A DNA stretch of 64,000 bases from Hydractinia symbiolongicarpus. Taxonomy: Eukaryota; Cnidaria; Hydrozoa; Anthoathecata; Hydractiniidae. Below are positions 33,376 through 46,956 of this stretch, in pieces. The stretch spans positions 9,903,001 to 9,967,000 of the forward strand of contig NC_079888.1 of the NCBI RefSeq assembly GCF_029227915.1. Direction: 5' to 3'. Under the pieces are notes generated by a model, which had not been told where the DNA came from, ran no database searches, and worked only from the letters and a program-made list of their open reading frames with translations. Position 1 is the stretch's first letter. The number at the start of each line of letters is the position of its first letter. The position numbers were made by a program, and so were the translations under genes.

Positions 33376-35715
33376 AGTCTGCAGAATCAAGGTAAATGAA
33401 CTTGACTCTCTATAAACATTACATCACAAACACGTACTGAAAGTTACAAAGTGCTATACAACATTGAAAGAAACAAATAATATAAAAATATAGGACTTGT
33501 GAACCTGGCCGTAGCTTTCCACATGTGTTAAGGGATCCCAACACTCAGCCTTACACGGGTGATTGACGCTTGAGGCCAGCCCTATGTCGACCAGCCTGAA
33601 GTTCAGGGTAAAATGCGTGGGCGTAGATACCCGAAGACCCGAAAAAAAAATTTCAAAACACCTTGCAAAGCTTCTTATACCAATAACTGTGGGTACATCA
33701 GGATAGTTAATCCTGTAGACAAAGTTAGCAAACTTGTCCTCCCAAATGAACTGGGGTTAAAAGTGGGGCCGTCACACCCAAAGACAAGACAGATTGTCAA
33801 ACTCCCTTGCTTAGCTTCTTTTTATTACTCTGTAAGAGAGTGGAGAGTGAGCAAACTGCTGAATTACGTTAGGCTGCCGGTGAAAATAACAGCTGAAGTA
33901 ATAAAACCGCTAGGAAAAGAAATCCTCCCCTTTTGCAAAGCAAAACTTGCGTTTTTGCAGCTTGAGAAAAAAGAACAGATACACTTTTGAGTTATTTATA
34001 TCAGACGACTTAACCTTAACTACTGCCTTGTCATCACATTTCAATCACGCATCTACATTTCTATCTTTAATAAATGCCCAATAATGACCTGCTGCTAGTG
34101 TGCTTGAATGATTTATAGTTGCCACTAGTTTGTATTTGTTGGTAAAAGATACATCATCTGCAGGATGTAAAGGTACCTCCAATATGTTGCCACAGCGAGA
34201 GATACAATTAACAAGTTGGTTGTTTTTTACTGATCTTCCCGCGACACAAGTTAATTTTTTCAGTTGGAGAATCAACAAATCGTTACACTGACTAAAAGCT
34301 GTCTCTCTTGCACTATCCTGAAGGGAAGAGCACCGTGGACAAAGCCACATGTCATTGCCAGTGAGCTCTTCGGGTTGGAAAAACAAGTGAAAGGAGTTTG
34401 CAACGATACTCGAGGTGGCAAGAGGCACATTAATTATCCTATCCTCCCTACTAGACGAAAAGGGATACGAATTGCATGACATGGTTGTTGTTAAAATATT
34501 AGTAATGCAATTGTTGGAATAACCAACGGTCCTGGTAATTCATCCAAGATGTGTAAAAGTCTCTGGAACGTCCTGTTGGGTGTTAATATTAAATGGAGCG
34601 TCCCTAATGCTTGACATCTTACACTGCAAATCTCTGAGAAAGTTGGATGGGTCTATAGCAGAGCGTGATTTATACAGCGGAGACAAGTTCAGTAAAACTT
34701 ACTTGGAGAGAAGAGGAGCATAAGAGAACTAAGATGCACATTGTGACAGAAGTGTAGGAGTTAAAGTTAAAGCTTGCAAAATAGAATTGGCGTAGCACGT
34801 TTTACCTGTACTTATAAGACCTGCATGTAAAGTTATTGAAGCAGTCTTGTGGGTAGGCAAATCTGGAAAAGGCTTTTCAGACGGGATGCTCTTACAGTAA
34901 TTTCGGTTTTGTTTCTGTGGCAAGGTTTTTGTTATTGGCATTTGAGAATCAGGCCCCGCTGGTGTAGACGATATGGAGATAAGTCCATCTTAATTCCATT
35001 CACTTGAATTTCTTGCAATCCAAATACAAAAAGAGGATTTTATACATACATCAGCAAGGTTACGCGCAGCTCGGAAAGTTTTGTTGTTGTTCAACCCTAA
35101 TAGTTTTAAACACAGTGACACTGAACGGGAGCAATAACCTCGAGCACCTACTTCAATTGCGAAAATATCTAGATTCCATCCGTTCTGTTTAATAATTTCA
35201 ACTAAGGGTGAATACTTCGAAAGCTTCTTTGAATGGCAGATTTTCATATTTTCCTCACATGGACTGGTAAGCTCTATCAAAATTACACGTTTACTGTTGT
35301 TAGAGTATATGACAAGATCTGGTCTAACAGATGTTATCGCGATATGACCAGGGAAAACGAATCCACCTTTTAAATCAGAAAGAAGAAATGGAACCATCTA
35401 TGACTCGACCTAAAAATCGTACTGGCATGGAGTGGATAGATGGTATATAGGAAGAGAAGTCTGTAGGGTGTGCAGGTTTTGGACAGTGAAAGGAATAGAA
35501 TTCAGAGACTTGCCTTTTAAAATAACAATAGTTCGCGACTCCTGGGCTTGAGAGTCCATACCAGCTCATTTGAGTGCGGTAGCACATCTGTCTGATAGCT
35601 TTTGAGTACCCAAAACAGAGGAAGACATAAGGTAAATGTCGTCCATGAAAGCTCCGATTAAGGGAAGTGCCACCCTGCTTGATAAATGCTGGAACCGAAG
35701 CCAATAAGGCATATT
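33376..35715 (-). mobile_element. USP-LINE, longest copy (copy 7)
   Basis: This copy shows the family layout on the minus strand: reverse transcriptase end (35704-35400), restriction-like endonuclease (35397-34990), ubiquitin-specific protease (34941-33950) and a subfamily B 3' UTR (33830-33376) with AAGGGAGTTTGACAATCTGT, CCCACTTTTAACCCCAGTTC and TGTTGGGATCCCTTAACACA. The last 3' segment, including the hairpin, is missing, so it is truncated at both ends. Its 5' end lies only about a dozen bases from the 3' tip of copy 8 (35727), so the two are arranged head to tail. Confidence 0.75.
33950..35704 (-). pseudogene. LINE polyprotein remnant: RT, restriction-like endonuclease, ubiquitin protease
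   Basis: The RT part reads GAFMDDIYLMSSSVLGTQKL (FMDD catalytic pair, about 35670-35610), with a TGA replacing a Trp, then after a frameshift PVRFLGRVIDGSIS. The nuclease (35397-34990) has VRPDLVIYSNNSKRVILIEL followed by TSPCEENMK, the PD and E-x-T residues of a PD-(D/E)XK fold, then FAIEVGARGYCSRSVSLCLK and SFCIWIARNSSEWN. After one TAA the same frame continues: HAGLISTGKTCYANSILQAL is a USP Cys box (normally GLxNxGNTCYxNSxLQ), INTQQDVPE is the QQD motif, CPRCSSLQD a zinc-ribbon half, and YKLVATINHSSTLAAGHYWA the His box. The C-terminus decays near 33950. The shared frame from 35397 to 34045 argues that all three were one polyprotein. Confidence 0.7.
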
Positions 35716-35726
35716 CAAGAATAGGA

Positions 35727-37000
35727 AAATAATTTACAAAGAGGTGGCTAGCAATCGCAATGATGAACTCAACCTGTTAGGTCCTTGAAAATAAGCTACA
35801 GGTTCTACTCCTCTAGAGAAAATGCCTCTAAAAGCACAGTTCTCCCTTTTTACAAGGAATTAATTAAAGAAATAAAAAAATAAAAAGGACACAACATATT
35901 TAAAAAGATGAACAGAACTTTAACCAAGGCAGGCAGGTTTCAACCTATATTTCTGAACCTAAGTACCCTGGAGGTCTAGCTGGGTCGCCTCGAAGAGGTC
36001 CGCGGACTGTCATCAGCAGAAACTAGACATCCCTATCTTCCTAAATTAAACTTTGACCACTTTCTGTTCAACTGTGCTATTCTTTGTTTTTAACTCGGGT
36101 AATAAGTGGAGTCGTTACTCTCCAAAGACAAGATCACGTGTGATCAAATCCCCCTGCTAACTTAATTTTTATTATAATTTGTTTTTATTTTTGACTGGGG
36201 TAATAAGTGGAGTCGTCACTCTCCAAAGACAGGACTGAGTGTAGTCAAGGCCCCCTTGCTGATTCTAGTTAAAATATTCTTACCTCAGCTCTTTTAAAAA
36301 AAAACATACGACTCGTGACTGTTAGGCGGTCATCACAGAAAATTACTGCTCTGTCGTTGCATTGTATCCACCTGTGAACCATTTGGTCGAACGCTATGGT
36401 TGTGTAGTTACCAATATTTAAGTTGCTGCAATGGTTTATAATAGTCCTTAACTGAAAATTTTTACGGAATTTCACTTCTCCATCTGCGGTAAAAGGTATG
36501 GAAATGGTAACAGGGTAAGCAGTAATACGAGAGGCAATTTTTGACAAAGGGCCGTTGGCACTGGGAAAACGTTTTAGCTGTAAAATGAGATGGGAACCGC
36601 ACGACACTGCCTCTTTTTCAACTAGAGCAGTTTGATGAGCGTTGCAAATATGGCAGAAGTAGGCATTAATGTCTGACAACTCGCTTTCAAAGAAATTATC
36701 TAAGAAAGACTGTAACCCAGGGTGCATAGAAAGTTGGATGCATGGTGCTATAACTTCTGAGGAGCTGGTAATATGACATGAATTGCAAGTGGTTGATGTC
36801 TTGATGCCAATACTAAAAAGACTTCCAAGAAATGGAAAGTCTAATGACAGACCAGGTAGGAGATATTCAAGAACCTCGGGGACGTCGTGTTGAACAAAGA
36901 TATTAAACGCACTTCCCTTCGCAGCTGAGATATGATGTTTCATAGCACGCAAAAAATGGGATGGGTCAACTGAAATTCTAGAAACAGCCAAACTTTGAAG
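35727..37000 (-). mobile_element. USP-LINE fragment, copy 8 (USP ORF and full 3' UTR)
   Basis: Contains a 240-codon USP reading frame (separate entry) and a complete subfamily A 3' UTR. The UTR has two tandem copies of the GTAATAAGTGGAGTCGT/CCAAAGACA/CCCCCTTGCT block (36093-36250), then GATGTCTAGTTTCTGCTGAT, the hairpin CTCTAGAGG-AGTAGAA-CCTGTAG with one mismatch (35796-35816), CAAAGAGG and a terminus near 35727. The 5' end breaks near 37000 beside a short tandem duplication of CCAAACTTTGAAG. Confidence 0.75.
36269..36991 (-). pseudogene. Ubiquitin-specific protease domain (C19-like) of USP-LINE
   Basis: Open for 240 codons. HDVPEVLEYLLPGLSL (about residue 54) is the QQD-motif region; TTCNSCHITSSSEV (about 87) and YFCHICNAHQTALVEKE (about 126) are the two zinc-ribbon knuckles (CxxC each); HLILQLKRFPSANG precedes the beta strands; FQLRTIINHCSNLNIGNYTT (about 190) is the His box, followed by HRWIQCNDRAV. 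The catalytic His, expected in GHYT, is Asn here (GNYT), and the Cys box is cut off upstream, so the fragment is not an active protease. It is the best-preserved middle part of the domain in the window. Confidence 0.75.
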
Positions 37001-37039
37001 ACAGCCAAACTTTGAAGATCACCTACAAATGCTTCGCCA

Positions 37040-37483
37040 AACTTTGAGGTTATTTTGCTGACAGAAATGGCTTCTTTACCTTTACCTAAACAAAGATGCC
37101 CATAGAGAATGCAAAAAACTCAGCAGCTGGATTTTATGCTAGTTTAATTCAAGATCACCTGTCATTCTCGTGCAACTTTGGAAGTACTTAGCAATCCCTT
37201 GTCTTGAATACTGCTTACAACTTCGGAATTCATTAAACAAGTCACTCATTAGCTCTCTTGAAAGGGTCTAATGGGTTTTATGAAGAACGTAAGCGGTAGT
37301 AAACATGACGACTGGGAAACACTGAAGCATTTTTGTTTGTACTCCCTCCACCGAAGGCGAGAAAGGTACATCATTATCTACGCCTGGAAAATAGCTGAAA
37401 ATTGTGTACCAAACTTACCTCCTGCTCTTGAGCTCAAACTGTCAACATCAAAGTCCAGCTCCTTTTCCAAACTAGAAGAATGA
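37040..37483 (+). mobile_element. LINE C-terminal fragment (CR1/L2-like)
   Basis: The plus strand reads, in shifting frames, PCLEYCLQLRNSLNKSLISS (about 37197-37256) and then an open stretch with KHFCLYSLHRRRERYIIIYA followed by WKIAENCVPNLPP (37320-37430). The pattern YSLxRRRxRYxxIYxWKI is the usual C-terminus of CR1/L2-type LINE proteins. The RT is gone, and the right end is cut precisely where USP-LINE copy 9 begins, after LEE. Confidence 0.65.
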
Positions 37484-38470
37484 AAATTACAAAGTGCACG
37501 CACAATGATAAACTCGACTAGTTAAGTCTTAAAATTAATGTTCTAGAGGTTTTGCTCATCTACAGAATATGCTCATATAAAGGAACATAATTCTTCCTTT
37601 TTCCAAAGAGATAATTGGCACAAAAATTGAACAAACAAACAGACAGTGAGAGTAGGACAGGACCTTTGTAAAGGGTACAAGGGTTTCGACTCATATTCAT
37701 GAACCAAGGTACCCAAAATGTCTACCCGAGTCACCCCAAAAGAGGTCTGCGAAAAGTCTTCAGCAGGAACTAGACATTTCTTTCATCCATAACTTTTCAT
37801 CTGTCCTACTCTGTACAATCTTGCGTGACTGGGTAAGAAGTGGAGTCGTCACTCTCTAAAGATAAGGCCAGTGCAGTCAAACCCCCTTGCTGACATAATT
37901 TTTATTTTGTTTTTTGTTTTCCTTTGTTTTTTGTTTTTTCCTTTTTGACTGGGGTAATAAGTGAAGTCGTCACTCTCCAAAGATAGGACCTAGTACAGTC
38001 AAACCCCCTTGCTGGCGTAATTTTTATTTATTTTTCGCTTTTATTTTGACTGGGGTAATAAGTGGAGTCGTCACTCTCTAAAGACAAGACTACAAAAAAA
38101 AAAAATAAAAAAAAAAATAGTCAAACCCCCATGCTGACATAAGCCGGAAGTTGTGGTGCTGACTGCAATTTATCTAAGCTCTTCAAGGAAAAGGATGTAA
38201 GGTTGTACACCATTAAGCAAGCTTTGTTTGCAAGGGACCACTGCTCTGTCGTTGCAATGAAACCACTTACCATGCACTGGGTTATAAGCAAAAGTAGTGT
38301 AATGGCCATTGTTCAAATTTCCAGAGTGGGTAATTACAGCCCTTAAGTTGTAGTGCTTGCGACAAGAGACTTCACTGTCTACAGTGGTATTGAAACGGTG
38401 CCCGGGTAAGATGTGACAGGAGAACAAACGTTGGACACAAGACCCTTTGTTATAGGCAAAGCGCTTTTAG
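37484..38470 (-). mobile_element. USP-LINE fragment, copy 9 (USP His box and 3' UTR with three tandem blocks)
   Basis: The USP C-terminus (38427-38170) reads CRKHYNLRAVITHSGNLNNG then HYTTFAYNPVHGKWFHCNDR, an intact His box. The 3' UTR has three copies of the TGGGGTAATAAGTGGAGTCG/CCCCCTTGCTG block (37835-38145), each about 110-120 bp, followed by the shared downstream segment, the hairpin TAGAtG-AGCAAAA-CCTCTA with one mismatch (37543-37563) and the terminus TGCGTGCACTTTGTAATTTT. The number of UTR blocks differs between copies. Confidence 0.75.
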
Positions 38471-38479
38471 ATAGATGCA

Positions 38480-38790
38480 TATTTTACATGGCTAGCCTAA
38501 TAAATATTGAGGGATATACCCTGTCTCATATTTCCATGAGGAGACATGGCTTAAATGGAGAGTCCTAGAGTATTTTATTCTCATTTTGAGCTATGCAGAC
38601 CCAATTTCTACCAGGCAACTCCTGGCAACATCCAACAGCCCACACAGTGTGCCATCTTCGCAATTTTCCTCACATGGCTTGGGTTAACCCGAGGCTATGG
38701 TAACATTCACTCACCAATGTTGAATCACCGTCAAGAGGAATCGAACTCTGGTCTCCCGCACAGAGTACGAGAGCTATAATCACTAATCTG
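38480..38790 (-). mobile_element. SINE, second copy of the 15106-15442 family
   Basis: On the minus strand a tRNA-like head reads ATAGCTCTCGTACTCTGTGC with B-box-like GAGTTCGATTCCTC. The body has GGTTAACCCAAGCCATGTGA then GGAAAATTG, matching the central part of the SINE at 15.2 kb. The 3' part ends ATTTATTAGGCTAGCCATGT without a long microsatellite tail. The heads of the two copies are less alike than the bodies. Confidence 0.55.
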
Positions 38791-42190
<3,400 letters not shown>

Positions 42191-42404
42191 AAAGTTATTA
42201 TAGAGAGATCATTCTACGGTTATGTGCTCTTCCAAAACTATGTTTGAAGGATCTGAGGCAAGCCCATTTCCTTACGATGTTACACAGAAGGAGCAGCAGG
42301 AACCCACAACACAGCAAAGCTACCATATTAGATGATAGATGGATAAAAAACTGACTGGGATAAAAACAATTTATAAACAAAAACAATGATGATGATGATT
42401 TTGA

Positions 42405-43190
42405 GATAACAAGACAGCAAGCTGTGATGATGGAACTGGTCTAACGACCCTTGAAGTTAAAATTGTAGAGGTTACACCCTCTAAAGATCAAAACGCAATG
42501 CAAGATCTCCCTTTTTGCAAGGATAATCTGTAGATTCAAGGTAATTGAACCAAACAACCCTCTCTACACAATACAATACGTACAACTAACGGTCGGTACA
42601 CAAAAACTGACAACATGAAAACAGAAGACAGACATAACGACAACAATACAACAAAGAATTTACTATAAAAACAAATAAATAAATATAAAACTATAAATAT
42701 GAGTAGACAACCACCCGAGCGCCAGAACTTGTGAACCTGGCAGTAGCTTTCCACATGTGTTACGGGATCCCAACACTCAGCCTTACACGGGTAGTTGTCG
42801 CTTTGGACCAGCCATTTGCTTCGGACCAGCCGTAAGTCAGGACCAGCCTGAAGACAGTGGAGTAATGAACGTGGATGTAAAGTCACGGAAACAAGAAAGA
42901 TAGAAATGAAAACCCCTTATATAGCTTCTTCGTAACATCAGGTATAGCAGGATCGTTAACCCTGTAGACTAAGTGAGCCAACTTAGCCTCCCTACAGAAG
43001 TGGGGTTATAAGTGGGGTCGTTACACCCAAAGACAAGGCAATTGCCAAGCCCCCTTGCTAAGCTTCTTATAATTGCTTTCTAGGAAAGCGGCGAGTGAGC
43101 GAACTCGTGAGTAACTGTATGTAAAACATACAGCAGGGGTAATTTCAAACAACTAGGAAAAAGAGATCCCTCCCCATTTTAATATAATGT
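42405..43190 (-). mobile_element. USP-LINE 3' end, copy 10 (subfamily B)
   Basis: The minus strand holds AGCAAGGGGGCTTGGCAATT, TAACGACCCCACTTATAACC, TGTTGGGATCCCGTAACACA, then the hairpin TAGAGG-GTGTAA-CCTCTA (42464-42483), the block CCTTGCAAAAAGGGAGATCT and the terminus CAGCTTGCTGTCTTGTTATC. It ends at a short TGATGATGATGATT run (42387-42400). Nearly the same as copy 3 at 19341-19920. No protein remains except possible decayed USP tail before 43190. Confidence 0.75.
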
Positions 43191-43489
43191 ACTCCCGTTT
43201 TAGTGCGAATTCACACTATTTAAATTTTGACAAAAAATAGCACATACACACTTACAAAACAACAAATTAAAGAAATGAAAAGATATAAATGAAGTAAAGA
43301 AGGCAGTACAATATATAATAAATTAAAAAGGACTTAGCTGTCAAAGCAGGAGCTCTTCAAGCTTTGGTCTTCTTTTTTCTTTCTTCGATTTAGCGCGCCA
43401 AGACCGGAGCGTTTTAGATACGTCCGACCTCAACGAGAGCTAAGCACAGAATGTATCAATTAGTGAGTAGTGTAACTGTTCTGCCCAAT
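43191..43489. other. Spacer before the THAP element
   Basis: AT-rich, no gene. The last bases, TGTTCTGCCCAAT, match a repeat found at 53480-53500 on the other strand, which helps to define the empty target site of the next element. Confidence 0.4.
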
Positions 43490-43668
43490 AGACGGATTCG
43501 CGTGACGTCATTTGTTTATGTTTTTTAGCTACGCAATGCGCATGCGTAAATCACTGGAGTCAAAACAAAGTGGATCGCGGCCATTTTGGTTGCTGTTTTG
43601 GCTTGAAAACTGTGCTGGCTGGGCAAGAGAGAAAGAAAATATTTATATTTTTGGAGATTATATCGAAG

Positions 43669-45111
43669 ATGCCTAGTACCTGTTGTGCTGTAGGATGTAC
43701 GAATAGAAAAACTGAGGAAAGTAGCTTACATTTTTATCGAATTCCTCCACCTTCAAATCCTGAAAGAAGGCAGAAATGGATAGTAGCAGTTGGAAGAAAA
43801 GATTGGCACGAACTTCAAATCAACAATGCTAGGTTGTGTAGTGAACACTTTATTTCTGGCAACAAATCTGAAAATAAACTTGATCCAGATTATATTCCAA
43901 CACGATTCTTTCATTTGGAATCCAATGAAAGAACATTCCATCAGAAAAAAAAAAAGATTTGAACGTATCTCTAAACGTCGCGAAGTTAAAGAATCCACTT
44001 CTTCTACTAGCAGCACACTCCAGAATGAGAATGAATTTATTGATGCTGTTGAACCTGATTTTGTTGATTTTAAAAATTTATTTGAACTAGAAAAAAGCAA
44101 GACCAATGACTTAGCTGCTCAACTGGAAAAGGTACGCAAAGAAATGGAAACAGTTCAAGCAGACGTGGATTCAAAGAAGAAACTCATCATTCAATGCCAC
44201 AATGACTCAATTAGATTGACCCAAAATAATCGAAATTTGAAAAAGAAACTCAAGAAATTAAAATCTGAATCGTTTGGTTATGAAAGTATAAAGTCCAATC
44301 CAAAAAAACACCTCTTTTATACTGGCATTATAAGAGACATATTTCAATTGCTTTTCAAGCATTCGAAGTTACCTATAATTTCAAAAAAGTTGCAATCTGA
44401 AGATCACCTCCTACTGGTTTTGATGAAGTTGAGACTTGGTATCAAAAATAAAGATTTGGCATACAGGTTCAAAGTTGCTGAATCTGTGGTATCTAAAATC
44501 CTTCGCACATTGTTGCCTGTTTTTTCAAAGTTTATGTTGAACAATTTTTTTTCATGGCCTGAAAAAGAAGCTCTTCGATAGAATTTACCTGAATGCTTTC
44601 GCAAAAAGTATACCAGATGTGTGTGTATTATCGACTGCACTGAGATTTTTACAGAACGTCCTTTGGGATTAAATGCAAGAGCACAAACATGGTCTAACTA
44701 TAAAAATCACAACACCATAAAATATCTTGTTGCTTGCTCACCAACTGGAGCTGTCACTTTTATGTCTGGAGGATGGGGTGGTCGAGTTTCAGACAAGGAG
44801 ATAACCGTAAAATGTGGGTTTCTTGATTTGATTGAACATGGGGTTTTACTGTTATGGAGGAAGTAGCTACAATGGGTGGTATATTAGAGATTCCTTCATT
44901 TACCAAGGGGAAATCACAGTTGTCAGGTGGAGAGGTTGACCACAGTCGTCAAATCGCCAATGTGCGTATTCACATTGAAAGAGTTATAGGGAGAATGAGA
45001 AAATTTAATATCTTGAATACGCTCATACCGCTAACTCAAGTTGATCTACTGGATGATATTATGGTTTGTGTAGCTGGATTGGTTAATGTGAGTCCAAAAA
45101 TAGTGGCATAA
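43669..45111 (+). pseudogene. THAP-domain DDE_Tnp_4 transposase
   Basis: It starts MPSTCCAVGCTNRKTEESSL at 43669. The C2CH THAP finger is visible as CAVGC, then RLCSEHF (Cys and His) about 45 residues later, ending PTRFF. A poly-A run at 43945-43957 shifts the frame. A coiled coil (LEKVRKEMETVQADVDSKKK and following) precedes a helix-turn-helix-like region with LRLGIKNKDLAYRFKVAESV. In the nuclease, IIDCTEIFTERPLGLNAR holds the first Asp and HIERVIGRMRKFNIL the last Glu; the block with the second Asp (usually ADRGF) is missing where LIEHGVLLLWRK stops. A TAG at 44579 replaces an expected Gln. Thus frameshift, stop and deletion make this copy dead, but most of the protein can be read. Confidence 0.8.
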
Positions 45112-45399
45112 TAATTTTAGTATCTTCTTTTGTGAAAGTAGTCAAGATTTTCCATAAGCATTTCATTGGTATTTGTTTATTTGATAGTTTTTTTTTTTTT
45201 AAGTTTCATGTCACACAAGAGATTCAGATTTACTTAGGGAAAAACAAATGTTTCTACATAATAAAGAATAACACAATTTTCTTTTACATGCAACTCGATT
45301 AGTGTCCTTATTTCAATATTAAAGAATATTACATATTGATAATACGGCATGGAATTTAAATATGTAAACATGGTCAGAGCTTTTCCTAAGAATATCACC

Positions 45400-46152
45400 A
45401 AAATCTACTCTCCTTCATTTACTTTGTTTATTTTTGGTAATCTTTTTGCCTTTTGGTCCTACACAATCAGGACAAAACCATTGTTTATTTACTTGAGGTG
45501 TCCTGAGTACGTTGACACATGCATAGTGAAACCATGTAATTTTACATTCAGTATTATCACAAGCGATCATTGGCTTAAAACAGGGACGTTACTCTGATTA
45601 ATTAGTTTTAATTTTTATGTTTTTAAACATTCTATTTAATAGTGAAAGAAATGAGCAATATGAGCAATACAAATCATTTTTTATCTTATGTTTCTTACCC
45701 CGACATACAAGTACAATTGGCACTTAATATCCATCCACTTTTGTGTATGCAAACCCAAACTTCATAGAGAACTTCTTTCTGGCCTTGTCGTTGACTGGGT
45801 AAAACTTTAGTTTTGCAAAAGAAAAATTTTGGTGTTCAATCTTGTGAATATAAACTTGATGTACGTGTCCCGAAACAAAAAAGTTGTACGATTCAAGGGA
45901 TTTGTAAGCTTACATTTTGTCTTTTGTGAATTCACTTGGCGTTTCAATGAGATAGTTCCAAATATCAGGGTAACAAACATCAGGCAGCTGTTTAACATCA
46001 GTGGTCCAGTTACCTTCCTCTATGTTGAAAGGGTCTTCTAAAAGAACCTCATTTTCGAGTGTCAATTTTTTTTTATAATGCAAACGATCTTCTTCTAAGA
46101 TTAGTGTTTTAAAATACGGGGATTCTTTTTTCCATATTTCAATCATCTTCAA
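45400..46152 (-). pseudogene. ISL2EU second gene (YqaJ-associated protein), internally deleted, PHD finger end
   Basis: The minus strand starts MKMIEIWKKESPYFKTLILE at 46152 and continues GNWTTDVKQLPDVCYPDIWN; after a single TAA it goes on in frame with AYKSLESYNFFVSGHVHQVY and FSMKFGFAYTKVDGY, the N-terminal region of the SWIM/YqaJ-type proteins carried by ISL2EU elements. The nuclease core that should follow is not found. At about 45560-45400 the C-terminal PHD-like finger appears: CDNTECKITWFHYACVNVL then QWFCPDCVGPKGKK. The gene therefore has lost its middle. It lies tail to tail with the THAP transposase. Confidence 0.6.
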
Positions 46153-46652
46153 TCACACTCTAATCCAAAAGGCGGGAATTTTCTTCTTTTTTTTGCTTCT
46201 CGAAACATAGTTGTTTTTTTTTTGAAAAACGTGAGCATTTTTTAGACTCACGTGCACATTCAACTTTGAAGTGGAAAATGATTGGTTCCTAGAAAAAAAA
46301 AATCGCAATCATGTTTGACTCGATACCCCACACCTTTTCGTTGCAACCAATCAAAAGATACTATAAAGAGAAAATGATATTGTTATACGTAGCCATAATG
46401 ATTGTTTTTATATTTTTCTGAAACCTTCGTCTTTACAATCCAGTTGAAAAAAAACAGAATCAAAACATTAAATTTATTATAGAAGATACAAGTCAGAGGG
46501 AAAACAAGCTTGTTATTTATTTTAGTATATCTGAGAACAAGGAAGAAGCAATTATTTATGCATTTCACAGCAAATCGCGGTTTGTTTTGACTCCAGTCCG
46601 CGTTGAGGCCTGGTAATGACAACAATGTGACGTCACACAGAAATAGGTCTAT

Positions 46653-46956
46653 CTTAGGACACTTCCCAATCTTTGGACATAAAGATGTCCAGTCTAATAC
46701 TGGGCAGGGTGCCACAAGATTGGGCATGAGACCATGTTTGGCCCATCTTCAGGCGCCTTTTAGATTTTAAAGAACGGGTGTAACACATAAGCTCTGTTGT
46801 TTGCAAGACCCAACAAACATTCTCAGACACATTAGAAAAATCATATTTAAGGTATGTACGCAAAAAAGGAATTTGACTGTATTGTTGATATGACCAGGCC
46901 AGTTTTTGGACATAGTAAAGCTAGCTAGCACGTATATATAGGATTTTTATACAGTA
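46653..46956. repeat. Low-copy repeat with CCAATCTT motifs
   Basis: Contains CTTCCCAATCTTTGGACATA, GATGTCCAGTCT and further inverted echoes of the same words. The same vocabulary recurs on the opposite strand at 53360-53500, so this is a dispersed repeat and the target into which the ISL2EU-like element inserted. Confidence 0.45.

Larger units (their letters stand above)
43490..46650 (+). mobile_element. ISL2EU-like DNA transposon, 3.2 kb
   Basis: The left end AGACGGATTCGCGTGACGTC and the reverse-complemented right end AGACCTATTTCTGTGTGACG share AGAC..ATT and GTGACGTCA. About 70-80 bp further in, both carry CTGGAGTCAAAACAAA. AT flanks both sides (43488-43489, 46651-46652). A THAP plus DDE_Tnp_4 gene on the plus strand and a second gene with a PHD finger on the minus strand converge, the arrangement expected for ISL2EU; the 2-bp AT duplication also fits as I recall it. 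A related repeat at 53480-53500 shows what the target looks like without the insertion. Confidence 0.75.

Noticed and set aside
35900-36030. Possible hammerhead ribozyme (CTGCTGATGA and GAAACC words) in the USP-LINE 3' UTR
   Set aside because: The CTGATGA core is not conserved in copies at 13.2, 37.7 and 47.2 kb and the helices do not close properly.
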